From the NCBI GenBank assembly GCA_944326365.1, contig CALVDR010000002.1, forward strand, positions 99,715 to 163,714: a stretch of 64,000 nucleotides of DNA, read 5' to 3'. This DNA is from an uncultured Bacteroidales bacterium. Lineage in GTDB: Bacteria > Bacteroidota > Bacteroidia > Bacteroidales > UBA932. This document shows positions 1 through 9,298 of this stretch, in pieces (positions within the stretch are counted from its first letter, which is position 1; the number at the start of each line of letters is the position of its first letter). The notes beneath the pieces are model-generated. The model was given only the letters and a program-made list of their open reading frames with translations. It made no database searches and was not told where the DNA came from. A program made the position numbers and the translations under genes.

Positions 1-296
1 ATCTCGGTGCGCGCGGCTGCACTCTGCTGGATGAATCCCTTTCAGGGGACGCTCTGGTGGATGCCATCCTGACTGAGAAGCAGAGGGAGTTCGTAGGCGA
101 GGGTGTGAGATATTTCGACCTCAAGCGTATCGGCAGTCCTCTTGACAGGTACAATGCTGCCGGAAACCGTACGTCCACCATCGCTGCCGATGACTACCGC
201 CATCTTTTCCCGATACCTCAGTCAGAGTACAGGTACAATGAAAACATCACCGCCGAACACCAGAACCCGGGCTGGTCCTACGAGGTGGCCGAATAA
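1..296 (+). CDS. SusD/RagB-like outer-membrane nutrient-binding lipoprotein, C-terminal end only
   Basis: The 5' part lies outside the window; the reading frame is open from the first base and ends at a TAA at 294-296. The visible ~97 residues carry the usual SusD C-terminal signature: an ER/KQR-EF-GEG-R-FDL-R block, then LFPIPQSE and a final QNPGW. SusD proteins sit on the cell surface as the lid of a SusC-type TonB-dependent transporter, so a SusC gene is expected just upstream of the window. The next gene follows after 44 bp on the same strand, which suggests one operon with the lipoprotein, the M16 protease and the ChaN protein. The substrate cannot be told from this fragment; peptide or metal-ligand uptake is as plausible as glycan uptake, given the neighbours. 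Confidence 0.88.
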   Translation, partial: LGARGCTLLDESLSGDALVDAILTEKQREFVGEGVRYFDLKRIGSPLDRYNAAGNRTSTIAADDYRHLFPIPQSEYRYNENITAEHQNPGWSYEVAE

Positions 297-340
297 ATTC
301 GGAATAATTTCAGAAAAATCATTTATAAACGGATAAAGAC

Positions 341-1522
341 ATGAAAAAATTTCTGACTTGGTGCTGCGTGGCCGCAGCAATGTCCGCAGGAATGACTTCC
401 TGCGAAGAGCCTGAGACAGGCTATGAGGGAACCAATTACATTTATCTGGAGTCTGCATCCAGTTCGATGTATGACAATGCCTCTCTCGAAATTTCAGTGG
501 TCCTGACAACAGCTCTGGACCAGGATCTGACACTGACTCTGAAAACGGACGATACTGAAGACATCATAACTCTCGAAGGGAATCCAGTGACGATTCCTGC
601 AGGAGAGAGGTCTGGGACTGTGACCGTAAAGAGTGCCGAACTCTCCGAGAACTCCATGAATTTCAGGATTTCCCTGGACGAGTCCACCGTGCTTCCTGAG
701 AATGTCAAGTGGGACAAAGACTTCACATTCACTGTGAATTCCTCTGCAGTGCCGGACCTGACCGATGATCAGCTGGCCATCATCGAAGCTTACAAGACCG
801 CTACTGGTATCGACCTGTCGAAGTATCTGGGTCTGGTGGAAGTCAGCACTGTCTATACGGCAGCAAGTATTGAAACCGAGATTCCTTTGGACCCTGTTAC
901 TGTCAGCGGTATCACGGCCATTACGCTTTCTGAAGAGTCCACAGCTGACCAGCCTGTGCTGAAAATGACCAATAATCCAATGGGTATTCAGGATATTCTT
1001 TATAGCAAGTTGAAATCTCTTACTCTTGAAAATCCGGACTGGACCAATGAAGACGCTTCTCCGGATTTCAAGACACTGCTTGATGCCATAGAATGGACTT
1101 CAACGTCTACAGAAACTTTCACTATGTCTCTTGACGGTATAAAACCGAAAGTAGACAAGACAGTGGAATTCTTGGACGAAGTTACATTCATAGACAGCTA
1201 TGGAGATGAAGTGACACAGACTAAAGTCCCGTTTGAATTTTATTTTTCGGCATATGAAAGAGAAAAAGAAGCTTTGGCTGCGGGAAAAATAGGTACGGCA
1301 GTCAATCCTGAGTGGTATTATACCGCCACTGTAAATCCTGCCTCAAATCTCAATACTGACGATGTTTCTGAGGATACTTGGGAAGTGGGAAATTACATAG
1401 CCCCTTCAGCGTCTATTTCCACGGACAAGATGGTATTTTCATTCTCCATATATAACAGCATGGATGCATCATACGACTATGATTATTCGAAAGTCGTAGC
1501 AACATATACACCTAACGAATGA
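341..1522 (+). CDS. Surface lipoprotein of unknown function in a SusD operon
   Basis: 393 residues. It opens with a lipoprotein signal peptide whose lipobox ends TSC (Cys21), followed by an acidic tether, so it is probably a surface-exposed lipoprotein. Residues ~30-130 look like a beta-sandwich resembling Calx-beta or DUF1735-like modules, with alternating hydrophobic strands and a stretch rich in Thr and Asp. The rest (~135-393) I do not recognise. Its place directly after susD and its 4-bp ATGA overlap with the M16 protease gene argue for a role in the same surface complex, perhaps substrate capture. The start ATG at 341 has an A-rich leader typical of the phylum. No catalytic motif is visible. 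Confidence 0.75.
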   Translation: MKKFLTWCCVAAAMSAGMTSCEEPETGYEGTNYIYLESASSSMYDNASLEISVVLTTALDQDLTLTLKTDDTEDIITLEGNPVTIPAGERSGTVTVKSAELSENSMNFRISLDESTVLPENVKWDKDFTFTVNSSAVPDLTDDQLAIIEAYKTATGIDLSKYLGLVEVSTVYTAASIETEIPLDPVTVSGITAITLSEESTADQPVLKMTNNPMGIQDILYSKLKSLTLENPDWTNEDASPDFKTLLDAIEWTSTSTETFTMSLDGIKPKVDKTVEFLDEVTFIDSYGDEVTQTKVPFEFYFSAYEREKEALAAGKIGTAVNPEWYYTATVNPASNLNTDDVSEDTWEVGNYIAPSASISTDKMVFSFSIYNSMDASYDYDYSKVVATYTPNE

Positions 1523-4380
1523 GGAAAGGACTGATATCGACAGCGGCAGCTGTCGCTGCCATTGTGAACTGTTTCGGGGTGCGAGCCTCGGAACAGTCTT
1601 CATTTGACGGCAGTACGGACGGGAAGACATGGGAAGAGCCGGTATTGCCTCCGGCAGGAATAGTGACGGACAGATTGGCCAACGGCCTGGATTATGTCAT
1701 AGTGGAGAACCAGTCTCCATCGAGGATGATAGAGTTCCGTCTGATTTTCAGGACGGGATCGATGATGGAGACGGACGGGAACAGGGGGGCGGCGCATTTT
1801 CTGGAGCACATGGCTTTCGGAGGGACACGCCATTTCCCGAAACGGAAACTGGTGGAGTATCTGGAGTCTCTGGGAGTCCAGTACGGGATAGGCATCAATG
1901 CCTTCACCGGCTACGACAGGACCATCTATATGTTTTCCATGCCTTCCGATGATCCTGAGAATCTGGATCGTGCGCTGCTGATATTGAAAGACTGGCTCAC
2001 TGACATCACTATTGCCCGGCAGAAAGTGGAGAAAGAGAAGGGCGTGATCAAGGAGGAACTGCGCGGATATGATGTCGGGGACGAGTTTTATGATCTGAAG
2101 ATAGGTACTGGACGCTATAGCGAGGGTATCCCTCTCGGTACGGAAGAGGATATAGACAGGATCACTCCGGAGATATTGAGGGATTTCCATGATACGTGGT
2201 ACACTCTCGACAGGGCTACTGTGGCCGTGGTGGGCGATGTGTACCGGGACGATTTGGAAGAACGGATAAAAAGGATTCTCGGCCCGCTGAAGCCTACGGT
2301 GTCTCCGGAATTCGACGAGTCTCCGCTGGAATACGCCGGGGGAGTGACTGTGAAAAATATCGCGGATACCATGGCACGCAGCATGAGTTTCGAACTCATC
2401 GTTCCCCATACGGCCGTGATGAGACGGACTCTTGGGGATGCCGTGTCGTTCGGAAGGAACAGGATGCTGGTCAGGGGGATTTCTTCACGCCTGTATGAGA
2501 CGGGAAGGTATGCCACCATATCGAACAACTGGTATTTCGCCGACAAGGAGCATTTCGTGGTTTCCGTTTCCGGGGACGTAAAGGAAGAGGTGTCGGAGTG
2601 TTTTGCGGATGTGATGGCGGAATTGTACCGCCTTTCCCGTGAGGGATTCCAGGACGGGGAGATGGATCAGCTCAGGGAATCCGTGGGGATTTATGTCCCG
2701 GCTTCCTCCAGTTCGTCTATGATATGCGACAACATAGCTGATGCCGTGCTTTTCGGTGACATGGATGTGACTGATCCGGAGCAGGTGGCTGCCGTGGAAG
2801 AAGAGCTCCGCGCCACTTCGTCAGAAGATTTGCGGGAAATTCTTTCCCGGTGGCTGGATGATGCCGGAAAGTGTGCTCTCGCGGCCTGCAAGTACAATCC
2901 TCTTTCCACTTCCGGTTTTTCTCCGGCGGACGTTGAGGCTCTTATGTCCGAAGCCTCGGAAACCGTGTGCGAGCCTTATGTTTTCGTGCCGGACGAGCCT
3001 GAGGACGAAACTGCACGGACGGTGATTCCGGCGTTTCTGCTTGAAGAAAGGCCTTCGGGCGAGGATATGATAGCGAACATGCTGTTTTACCGGAACATCG
3101 CAGTGACGGATGTTTTCCTGAAGAACGGCTTCCGCCTGATTCTGAGACCTACCAGGGACGAGGAGGGGAGGATACAGATGCAGACCTTCGCTCCGGGAGG
3201 ACTCTCGCGTGTGCCTGAGGATGAGTACGCGAAATATGAGGGGCTTGCCGGCTACATGGAACTGGGAGGAATCGAAGGCGTGGACGATGATGTCTACAGA
3301 TCGGTGATGGCAGAGAACGGCATAGGACTGTTGCTCGGTATCGAATCCTACTGGCATGGAATGATAGCTTCCGGCCCGTCGCGGAACATGCGCCTGCTTT
3401 TCAATCTCGTGTATGAGCGTATGATGCACCCGTCCCTGGACTATGAGGGTTTCGAGGAAATACGGCAGGAAGAACTGGAGAGTTTCGGGGAAGAGTCTTA
3501 TCTGACCCGTCTCATGAAACAGGATGTCATGCGGCAGGTCGGCATGCAGATAGACAGCCTGATGGGAAATCTCATGTATGGCAGGAGGACTGCAATGACT
3601 GAAGATGAACTCAGGTCTCTGGACCTGGATTCGCTGGCGGCATGTTACCGGGATCTTTTCTCGAATCCGGACGGCATGACGTGCGTCATCTGCGGCGATT
3701 TCGATGTGGACAGCCTGCTCAGGGAAGCAGTTCCTGTCTTCGGACGCATCCCGCGCGGTGACAGGCCTAACTGGATGGGGCCGTCCCATTTCACTCTGCC
3801 GGAAGTCACGGTCAAACGCGAATTTCCGAATGCGAACGAGTCCCAGACGATGTTCGACTACATCAGGTTCGGCAAGTACGATCCGTCTCTGCGCTCCGGA
3901 CTGAAACTCAAGCTGATGAACAACCTCATACGGAACCGTCTGCTGACTGTCCTCCGCGAGCAGGAGTCGCTGGTATATTCCCCGTATGCATCGCTTTTCT
4001 ACAATGCATCTCCGGACAGTATCTTCTATATGGACATAAATGCTTCCGTGGACAGGAACAACACCGGGCGCGTGCATGAAGTCCTCGATGAAATCATCGA
4101 GGAACTGCAGCGGAAAAAGGTGTCCGTGAAGGAACTGAATACCCTGAAGCAGATATTCATAGTGAACAGACGTTCATATCTGGAGGAAGATGCCACCGCG
4201 AACTGGAAGAGCCATCTGGTGCGCCAGCTCCGGAATGACGAGACCCTGGTGGAGATGGATATGTATGAAGCCGTGCTCGAGAGCATTACGCCTGAAGAAC
4301 TCAGGGATGAGTTCAGGCATTGCTTCGATACCGACAGGTACATGATACTGTCGATAGGTCCTTTCCAGGAAAACGATTAA
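1519..4380 (+). CDS. M16 family zinc metalloprotease (PqqL/pitrilysin type)
   Basis: 953 residues, the usual length for a two-lobed periplasmic M16 peptidase. A signal peptide covers about residues 1-23. The inverted zinc motif HxxEH is HFLEH at 93-97, followed about 75 residues later by a Glu-rich VEKEKGVIKEE segment that supplies the third ligand. The second half (~520-953) is the inactive M16 repeat that closes the chamber. These enzymes degrade peptides or small proteins held inside the clam-shell. The start overlaps the previous stop (ATGA at 1519-1522), so translation is probably coupled. A ChaN-type gene follows 13 bp later. A homologue of similar size is at 31795-34620. The related enzyme FusC/PqqL works with a TonB-dependent receptor in importing and cutting iron-containing ferredoxin, which makes an uptake role plausible here. 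Confidence 0.92.
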   Translation: MRKGLISTAAAVAAIVNCFGVRASEQSSFDGSTDGKTWEEPVLPPAGIVTDRLANGLDYVIVENQSPSRMIEFRLIFRTGSMMETDGNRGAAHFLEHMAFGGTRHFPKRKLVEYLESLGVQYGIGINAFTGYDRTIYMFSMPSDDPENLDRALLILKDWLTDITIARQKVEKEKGVIKEELRGYDVGDEFYDLKIGTGRYSEGIPLGTEEDIDRITPEILRDFHDTWYTLDRATVAVVGDVYRDDLEERIKRILGPLKPTVSPEFDESPLEYAGGVTVKNIADTMARSMSFELIVPHTAVMRRTLGDAVSFGRNRMLVRGISSRLYETGRYATISNNWYFADKEHFVVSVSGDVKEEVSECFADVMAELYRLSREGFQDGEMDQLRESVGIYVPASSSSSMICDNIADAVLFGDMDVTDPEQVAAVEEELRATSSEDLREILSRWLDDAGKCALAACKYNPLSTSGFSPADVEALMSEASETVCEPYVFVPDEPEDETARTVIPAFLLEERPSGEDMIANMLFYRNIAVTDVFLKNGFRLILRPTRDEEGRIQMQTFAPGGLSRVPEDEYAKYEGLAGYMELGGIEGVDDDVYRSVMAENGIGLLLGIESYWHGMIASGPSRNMRLLFNLVYERMMHPSLDYEGFEEIRQEELESFGEESYLTRLMKQDVMRQVGMQIDSLMGNLMYGRRTAMTEDELRSLDLDSLAACYRDLFSNPDGMTCVICGDFDVDSLLREAVPVFGRIPRGDRPNWMGPSHFTLPEVTVKREFPNANESQTMFDYIRFGKYDPSLRSGLKLKLMNNLIRNRLLTVLREQESLVYSPYASLFYNASPDSIFYMDINASVDRNNTGRVHEVLDEIIEELQRKKVSVKELNTLKQIFIVNRRSYLEEDATANWKSHLVRQLRNDETLVEMDMYEAVLESITPEELRDEFRHCFDTDRYMILSIGPFQEND

Positions 4381-4393
4381 ACGGATATTTCAG

Positions 4394-5266
4394 ATGAAAA
4401 AGATTGTATTTATGATAATATTGGCGGTCACGACCGCCAATATTGCCGTACAGGCACAGGACAAGCCGGCTTATACCGTATTTGCCGGTGACGGCAAGCC
4501 GTCGGATTACGGGCGTATGCTGGAGGCCCTTTCAGAGGCTGACGTGATTTTCATCGGGGAGACGCACAACTGTCCCATAGCGCACTGGATAGAGTTTGAA
4601 CTGACGCGGGACTTATACGGAAAGCATTCTGACGGGCTGGTCCTGGGGGCAGAGATGTTCGAGACCGATGACCAGCTTCTGGTGGACGAGTATGTGACAG
4701 GGGTCATTTCTTCAGACAAGTTCGAAAGTGAAGCCAAGTTGTGGGACAATTACTATACGGACTATTATCCTCTGCTTTCTTTCGCCAGGGAGAAAGGGCT
4801 GAAATTCGTGGCTACGAATGTGCCGCGGCGTTATGCTTCATATGTGAAGGACCATGGCCTGGAGGCTCTGGAGAATCTGTCAGACGGGGCCAAAGCGCTG
4901 ATGGCGCCGCTTCCGATAGATTTCGAGGCCTCGGAGGAGGATGAGGCGATGTTCGGCTTCATGAAGATGATCAGCGGTTCTGACGGGAAGAAGTCATATT
5001 TCGCCGAGGCCCAGGCTATCAAGGATGCCACCATGGCCTGGTCGGTAGCACGGAACATGGACCGCAGGTTCATACATTACAACGGGAACTTCCATTCGGA
5101 TTTCCATGGCGGGATCATTCCGTATTTCAATAAGTATTGCCCCGGAAAGTCAGTCATGACCGTTTGCTGTGTGCGACAGGACGATATCAGTGTTCTCGGG
5201 GAGGAGAATCTGGGCAGGGCCGATTTTATCGTCTGCGTTCCTGTGGACATGACCATGAGTTATTAG
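4394..5266 (+). CDS. ChaN family (haem-binding/Tiki-like) secreted protein
   Basis: 290 residues with an N-terminal signal peptide ending near residue 22 (VQAQ). The family signature GETHN is at 55-59, followed by the block LGAEMFE, then TNVPRRYA and QAIKDATMA, all shared with the second ChaN protein at 15246-16169. ChaN proteins (Cofac_haem_bdg family) are thought to bind haem in iron uptake; the fold is also related to Tiki/TraB-type proteases. There is no lipobox cysteine, unlike the paralogue, so it is probably periplasmic. It ends the left-hand operon; a 105-bp tandem repeat begins immediately after its stop codon. Confidence 0.88.
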   Translation: MKKIVFMIILAVTTANIAVQAQDKPAYTVFAGDGKPSDYGRMLEALSEADVIFIGETHNCPIAHWIEFELTRDLYGKHSDGLVLGAEMFETDDQLLVDEYVTGVISSDKFESEAKLWDNYYTDYYPLLSFAREKGLKFVATNVPRRYASYVKDHGLEALENLSDGAKALMAPLPIDFEASEEDEAMFGFMKMISGSDGKKSYFAEAQAIKDATMAWSVARNMDRRFIHYNGNFHSDFHGGIIPYFNKYCPGKSVMTVCCVRQDDISVLGEENLGRADFIVCVPVDMTMSY

Positions 5267-5525
5267 CTCCGGGGGTTAAGAGGATTTTAATTATCAACAA
5301 TTTTTGTCCGTAAAACTAATAAGTCCCGGCGGGACCGCGACAGAAAGGAGCGAGATCCCCCTAATAGGGGGCTCCGGGGGTTAGGAGGATTTTAATTATC
5401 AACAATTTTTGTCCGTAAAACTAATAAGTCCCGGCGGGACCGCGACAGAAAGGAGCGAGATCCCCCTAATAGGGGGCTCCGGGGGTTAGGAGGATTTTAA
5501 TTATCAACAATTTTTGTCCGTAAAA
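5267..5525 (+). repeat. 105-bp tandem repeat, two full copies plus a partial third
   Basis: Copy 1 is 5267-5371, copy 2 is 5372-5476, and the third copy runs from 5477 to about 5525 before it diverges. The full copies differ by a single base (ttaag in copy 1, ttagg in copies 2 and 3), so the expansion is recent or kept uniform. Each unit contains two small palindromes, gtcccggcgggac and ccccctaataggggg. The array starts directly after the ChaN stop codon and ends in the rpsL promoter region. It encodes no protein that I can support. Confidence 0.95.
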
Positions 5526-5542
5526 TTGTTGATAATTAAAAT
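5494..5542 (+). repeat. Perfect 21-bp inverted repeat abutting the rpsL promoter
   Basis: The left arm is 5494-5514, the loop 5515-5521 and the right arm 5522-5542; the arms are exact reverse complements and AT-rich. The left arm also occurs in each full copy of the 105-bp repeat, but only the last copy has the matching right arm. The right arm contains the TTG used as -33 element of the rpsL promoter, so a cruciform or bound protein here would touch the promoter. It lacks the GC-rich stem of a normal terminator. Confidence 0.9.
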
Positions 5543-5558
5543 ATTATCTGTATATTTG
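5529..5558 (+). promoter_or_regulatory. rpsL operon promoter
   Basis: The -7 box TATATTTG is at 5551-5558 and a TTG -33 element at 5529-5531, with 19 bases between, matching the Bacteroidota consensus TTTG-N19-20-TAnnTTTG. A 7-bp hairpin (ccccaaa/tttgggg, 5562-5576) lies at the start of the expected transcript and may be a leader element for control of this ribosomal operon. Confidence 0.8.
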
Positions 5559-5610
5559 CAGCCCCAAAGTTTGGGGAAAGGTTACATAAATTAAAGATTA
5601 ACAATCATTT

Positions 5611-5994
5611 ATGCCTACAATTCAACAATTAGTTCGCAAAGGGCGCGAGGTTATCGAGATCAAGAGTAAATCCCGCGCGTTGGATGCTTGCCCTCAGAGA
5701 AGGGGCGTATGCGTGCGTGTCTACACTACGACACCTAAGAAACCTAACTCAGCGATGCGTAAGGTTGCCCGTGTACGTCTTACCAACTCTAAAGAGGTCA
5801 ATGCCTACATCCCGGGCGAAGGTCACAACCTCCAGGAGCACTCGATCGTGCTCGTAAGGGGCGGTCGTGTAAAGGACCTTCCGGGTGTACGTTACCACAT
5901 CCTTAGAGGAGCTTTGGATACTGCAGGTGTAGAGGGAAGGACTCAGTCACGTTCTCTCTATGGTGCAAAGAGGCCGAAGAAATCTAAGAAGTAA
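5611..5994 (+). CDS. rpsL: 30S ribosomal protein S12
   Basis: 127 residues. S12 sits at the decoding centre of the small subunit. The conserved [10 protein letters not shown] block covers about 39-48, with Lys43/44, and the [12 protein letters not shown] block about 86-97; both have the wild-type residues of the streptomycin-contact region. It is the first gene of the str operon rpsL-rpsG-fusA-rpsJ, with a clear promoter ~50 bp upstream. The ATG at 5611 gives the canonical N terminus [12 protein letters not shown]. Confidence 0.99.
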   Translation: MPTIQQLVRKGREVIEIKSKSRALDACPQRRGVCVRVYTTTPKKPNSAMRKVARVRLTNSKEVNAYIPGEGHNLQEHSIVLVRGGRVKDLPGVRYHILRGALDTAGVEGRTQSRSLYGAKRPKKSKK

Positions 5995-6022
5995 TCATTT
6001 TTTATTTTAATTTTTCAAGACA

Positions 6023-6499
6023 ATGAGAAAAACGAAGCCTAAGAAGAGGATTCTACTTCCAGATCCTAAGTATCACGACGTGATGGTTACGCGTTTCGTG
6101 AACAATCTTATGTTGCAGGGGAAGAAGAGTATCGCGTATTCTATTTTTTACGATGCCATTGACATGGTAGGCGAGAAGATGAAAGATTCTGACAAGGCTC
6201 CTCTGGATATTTGGAGGAAAGCTCTTGAGAATGTGACGCCTCAGGTAGAGGTGAAGAGTCGCAGGATCGGCGGAGCTAACTTCCAGGTGCCTACCGAGGT
6301 GCGCCCGGAGAGGAAGATTTCACTTTCCATGAAGAATATGATCGTATTCGCCCGCAAGCGTTCCGGCCACTCGATGGCAGAAAAACTCGCCGCAGAGATC
6401 ATCGCAGCCTATAACTGTGAAGGTGCGGCATTCAAGAGAAAAGAAGATATGCACAGGATGGCAGAGGCCAACAAGGCATTTGCACATTTCCGTTTCTAA
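6023..6499 (+). CDS. rpsG: 30S ribosomal protein S7
   Basis: 158 residues, the normal length. S7 nucleates assembly of the small-subunit head and contacts the E-site tRNA. The N terminus MRKTKPKKR and the C-terminal [15 protein letters not shown] block are typical. It follows rpsL by 28 bp and precedes fusA by 22 bp, in the standard str order. In enterobacteria S7 represses this operon; no such site can be recognised here. Confidence 0.99.
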   Translation: MRKTKPKKRILLPDPKYHDVMVTRFVNNLMLQGKKSIAYSIFYDAIDMVGEKMKDSDKAPLDIWRKALENVTPQVEVKSRRIGGANFQVPTEVRPERKISLSMKNMIVFARKRSGHSMAEKLAAEIIAAYNCEGAAFKRKEDMHRMAEANKAFAHFRF

Positions 6500-6521
6500 T
6501 CCCCAATTAAGTTAAGAACAA

Positions 6522-8636
6522 ATGGCAAGAGATCTTAAATTCACCAGGAATATCGGTATTATGGCCCACATCGATGCCGGTAAGACTACTACTTCAGAGC
6601 GTATTCTCTACTATACGGGGAAGACCCACAAGATAGGAGAGGTGCATGAGGGAGCTGCCACCATGGACTGGATGGTTCAGGAGCAGGAGCGTGGTATTAC
6701 CATCACATCGGCTGCGACTACCGCTTTCTGGCATTACAAAGGGGATACTTATCAGATTAACTTGATCGATACTCCGGGCCACGTGGACTTCACTGTCGAG
6801 GTCGAGCGTTCTCTCCGTGTGCTGGACGGTACCGTAGCCACTTTCTGCGCTGTGGGCCGTGTACAGCCTCAGTCAGAGACAGTATGGCGTCAGGCAGACA
6901 AGTACGGTGTTCCGAAGATAGCATATGTAAACAAGATGGACCGTGTGGGTGCGGATTTCCTCGCAGTAGTCGACGAGATCAAGGAAAAGCTCGGTGCAAG
7001 GGCAGTTCCTATCTGTCTCCCTATCGGTGCAGAAGACAAGTTCCAGGGTATCGTGGACCTGATCGCAAACAAGGCCCTTATCTATGACAGCGGTGAAGAG
7101 CTCGTGAACTACAAGGTCACTGATGTGCCTGAAGAGATGAAGGCTGAAGTGGCAGCATGGAGAGAGAAACTGATCGAGGCTGCCGCAGAGTATGACGAGT
7201 CCCTGATGGAGAAGTTCTTCGAGGACCCTGATTCCATTTCAGAAGATGAGATCATTTCGGCTCTGAGAAAGGCTACCATCGACATGTCCATCGTGCCTGC
7301 ATGCTGCGGTTCTTCATTCAAGAACAAGGGTGTACAGTTCCTGCTTGATGCAGTGATGCGTTATCTGCCGTCTCCGCTCGACAAGGGCGCAGTGAAGGGT
7401 ACGAACCCTAATACGGGTGAAGAGGAAGAGCGTCGTCCTGATTCCAAGGAGCCGTTCTGCGCACTCGTCTTCAAGATCGCCACTGACCCGTTCGTGGGAC
7501 GTCTTGCATTCCTGAGGGCTTATTCAGGCCGTCTCGATGCAGGTTCTTACGTCCTGAACACCAGGTCAGGCAAGAAAGAGCGTGTGGCACGTCTTTATCA
7601 GATGCACTCGAACAAGCAGAACCCTATCGAATTCGTGGAGGCAGGTGATATCTGCGCCGCAGTAGGATTCAAGGATCTGCGTACAGGCGATACTATCTGC
7701 GTGGAGAGCTCTCCTATCACTCTCGAGTCCATGGAGTTCCCTGATCCGGTGATCGGACTTGCAGTGGAGCCTAAGACCCAGAAGGATCTGGACAAGCTCG
7801 GAATCGCTCTTGCAAAACTTGCTGAAGAGGACCCTACATTCACTGTGAAGACTGACCATGAGACAGGTCAGACTGTCATCAGCGGTATGGGTGAGCTTCA
7901 CCTGGATATCATCGTGGACCGTCTCCGCCGTGAATTCGGTGTCGAGATCAACCAGGGTGCTCCTCAGGTGAACTACAAGGAAGCCATCACAGGTACAGTC
8001 CAGCATCGTGAGGTCTTCAAGAAACAGACCGGAGGCCGCGGTAAGTTCGCCGATATCATAGTCGAGATCGGACCTGCAGACGAGGGCACTACCGGACTCC
8101 AGTTCATCGACGAGGTGAAGGGCGGTAACGTTCCTAAGGAGTTCATTCCGTCTGTAGAGAAAGGCTTCAAGTCTGCCATGGCGAACGGTGTTCTCGCAGG
8201 ATACGAGGTACAGTCTCTGAAAGTGACACTGAAGGATGGTTCGTTCCACCCTGTCGATTCAGACCAGCTTTCATTCGAGATCTGCGCCCGTCAGGCATTC
8301 CGTCACGCCTGCCCTAAGGCAAAGCCGGTTCTCCTCGAACCTATCATGTCTCTCGAAGTCGTGACTCCGGAGGACTACATGGGTGATATCGTAGGTGACC
8401 TGAACCGTCGTCGCGGACAGATCAACGCGATGGATTCCACTACGGGTGGAGCAAGAATCGTGAAGGCTTTCGTTCCGCTCGCAGAGCAGTTCGGCTATGT
8501 GACTATTCTGAGAACCATTTCTTCCGGCCGTGCTACCAGCACCATGTCATTCGACCACTATGCTGAAGTTCCGGCAAATCTCGCGAAGGAGATCATCGAG
8601 AAGAGCGGTTACAAGAATGTCGATGAGGACGAATAG
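6522..8636 (+). CDS. fusA: Translation elongation factor G
   Basis: 704 residues. EF-G is the GTPase that moves tRNA and mRNA through the ribosome. The G motifs are AHIDAGKTT (15-23), RGITI (57-61), DTPGHVDF (83-90) and NKMD (137-140). Domain IV and the C-terminal domain V are complete, so this is the full translational factor rather than a resistance-type paralogue. It is in the usual str position; the elongation factor Tu gene does not follow here, as is common in Bacteroidota. Confidence 0.99.
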   Translation: MARDLKFTRNIGIMAHIDAGKTTTSERILYYTGKTHKIGEVHEGAATMDWMVQEQERGITITSAATTAFWHYKGDTYQINLIDTPGHVDFTVEVERSLRVLDGTVATFCAVGRVQPQSETVWRQADKYGVPKIAYVNKMDRVGADFLAVVDEIKEKLGARAVPICLPIGAEDKFQGIVDLIANKALIYDSGEELVNYKVTDVPEEMKAEVAAWREKLIEAAAEYDESLMEKFFEDPDSISEDEIISALRKATIDMSIVPACCGSSFKNKGVQFLLDAVMRYLPSPLDKGAVKGTNPNTGEEEERRPDSKEPFCALVFKIATDPFVGRLAFLRAYSGRLDAGSYVLNTRSGKKERVARLYQMHSNKQNPIEFVEAGDICAAVGFKDLRTGDTICVESSPITLESMEFPDPVIGLAVEPKTQKDLDKLGIALAKLAEEDPTFTVKTDHETGQTVISGMGELHLDIIVDRLRREFGVEINQGAPQVNYKEAITGTVQHREVFKKQTGGRGKFADIIVEIGPADEGTTGLQFIDEVKGGNVPKEFIPSVEKGFKSAMANGVLAGYEVQSLKVTLKDGSFHPVDSDQLSFEICARQAFRHACPKAKPVLLEPIMSLEVVTPEDYMGDIVGDLNRRRGQINAMDSTTGGARIVKAFVPLAEQFGYVTILRTISSGRATSTMSFDHYAEVPANLAKEIIEKSGYKNVDEDE

Positions 8637-8668
8637 TACCGAAGTTTAATTTGTAGAAAATTATTGAT

Positions 8669-8974
8669 ATGAGCCAAAAGATAAGAATTAAACTCAAATC
8701 ATTCGATCACATGCTGGTAGACAAGTCTGCCAAGAAGATCGTTGATACAGTGGCTTCTACAGGAGCTCGTGTGAATGGTCCCATTCCACTTCCTACTGAC
8801 AAGAAGATCTTCACTGTGAACCGCTCGACTTTCGTCAACAAGAAGTCGCGCGAACAGTTCGAGCTCAACTCATTCTGCCGTCTGCTTGATATCTATGATT
8901 CAACTCAGAAGACAGTGGATGCCCTGATGAAGCTGGAGCTTCCAAGCGGTGTTGAGGTCGAGATCAAAGTCTGA
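8669..8974 (+). CDS. rpsJ: 30S ribosomal protein S10
   Basis: 101 residues, complete, with the [15 protein letters not shown] terminus and the conserved GPIPLPT segment. S10 is part of the small-subunit head and also serves transcription antitermination as NusE. It follows fusA by 32 bp. Unusually, the expected rplC, rplD and the other S10-operon genes do not follow; a promoter and a small-RNA/tRNA unit begin within three bases of its stop, and the rest of the operon resumes at rplP 38.7 kb away. Confidence 0.99.
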   Translation: MSQKIRIKLKSFDHMLVDKSAKKIVDTVASTGARVNGPIPLPTDKKIFTVNRSTFVNKKSREQFELNSFCRLLDIYDSTQKTVDALMKLELPSGVEVEIKV

Positions 8975-8976
8975 TG

Positions 8977-9006
8977 TTGCAGTTTAAAAAATAATTGCTA
9001 TATTTG
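8977..9006 (+). promoter_or_regulatory. Promoter of the structured-RNA/tRNA unit
   Basis: TTG at 8977-8979 and TATATTTG at 8999-9006, with 19 bases between, match the Bacteroidota vegetative promoter and begin just after the rpsJ stop. A strong 13-bp hairpin with one G-T pair (arms 9006-9018 and 9024-9036) covers the expected transcription start; it has no U run, so it is a poor terminator for rpsJ but could protect a 5' end. Confidence 0.75.
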
Positions 9007-9061
9007 CATTCCTGTCCGCGCGACGGGCAGGAATGCTTGAAAAAGTTCTTTATAATACGAA

Positions 9062-9170
9062 GTTTGTTTTAGGTCAGAACAAGGAAGACAAGTCCGGAAA
9101 GAGGAAGTTTACTTGTGTAAATGACCGACAGACGGTACGCAGTCTGACGCAGTTATTACCTAAAAGAAAC
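9062..9170 (+). ncRNA. Structured RNA element, copy A
   Basis: An outer stem pairs 9062-9074 with 9158-9170 (twelve pairs, one G-G mismatch). An inner hairpin pairs 9107-9112 with 9117-9122 around a ttgt loop. Conserved single-stranded blocks are acaaggaagacaag (9079-9092) and cgcagtctgacgcagt (9138-9153). Copy B 122 bp downstream keeps the blocks and the loop while changing both stems with compensation, which is strong evidence for a functional RNA fold. The element lies between a promoter and a tRNA gene. I do not recognise the family. Confidence 0.72.
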
Positions 9171-9183
9171 GAGTTAATTTGAA

Positions 9184-9291
9184 GTTTAGTTTTTGTGAGG
9201 ACAAGGAAGACAAGCGACGAGAGACGCAGCAACCTTGTGGTTGTGAGGAACGAGGATGCGCAGTCTGACGCAGTAATCGCAAAAAATGAAC
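9184..9291 (+). ncRNA. Structured RNA element, copy B
   Basis: The outer stem pairs 9184-9198 with 9277-9291 (fourteen of fifteen positions pair, two of them wobble, with one G-A mismatch). The inner hairpin pairs 9229-9234 with 9239-9244 around the same ttgt loop as copy A. Four of the six inner pairs differ from copy A and all four are compensated. The conserved blocks lie at 9201-9214 and 9259-9274. It ends eight bases before the tRNA, and no second promoter is visible in between, so it is probably part of the tRNA precursor. Confidence 0.72.
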
Positions 9292-9298
9292 GAAAAGA

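Noticed and set aside
5267..5525. CRISPR array
   Set aside because: The 105-bp units are directly joined, without unique spacers, and no cas gene is present.
9006..9036. Strong hairpin after rpsJ as an intrinsic terminator
   Set aside because: No T run follows and a promoter -7 box touches its left arm; a 5' structural element of the next transcript is more likely.
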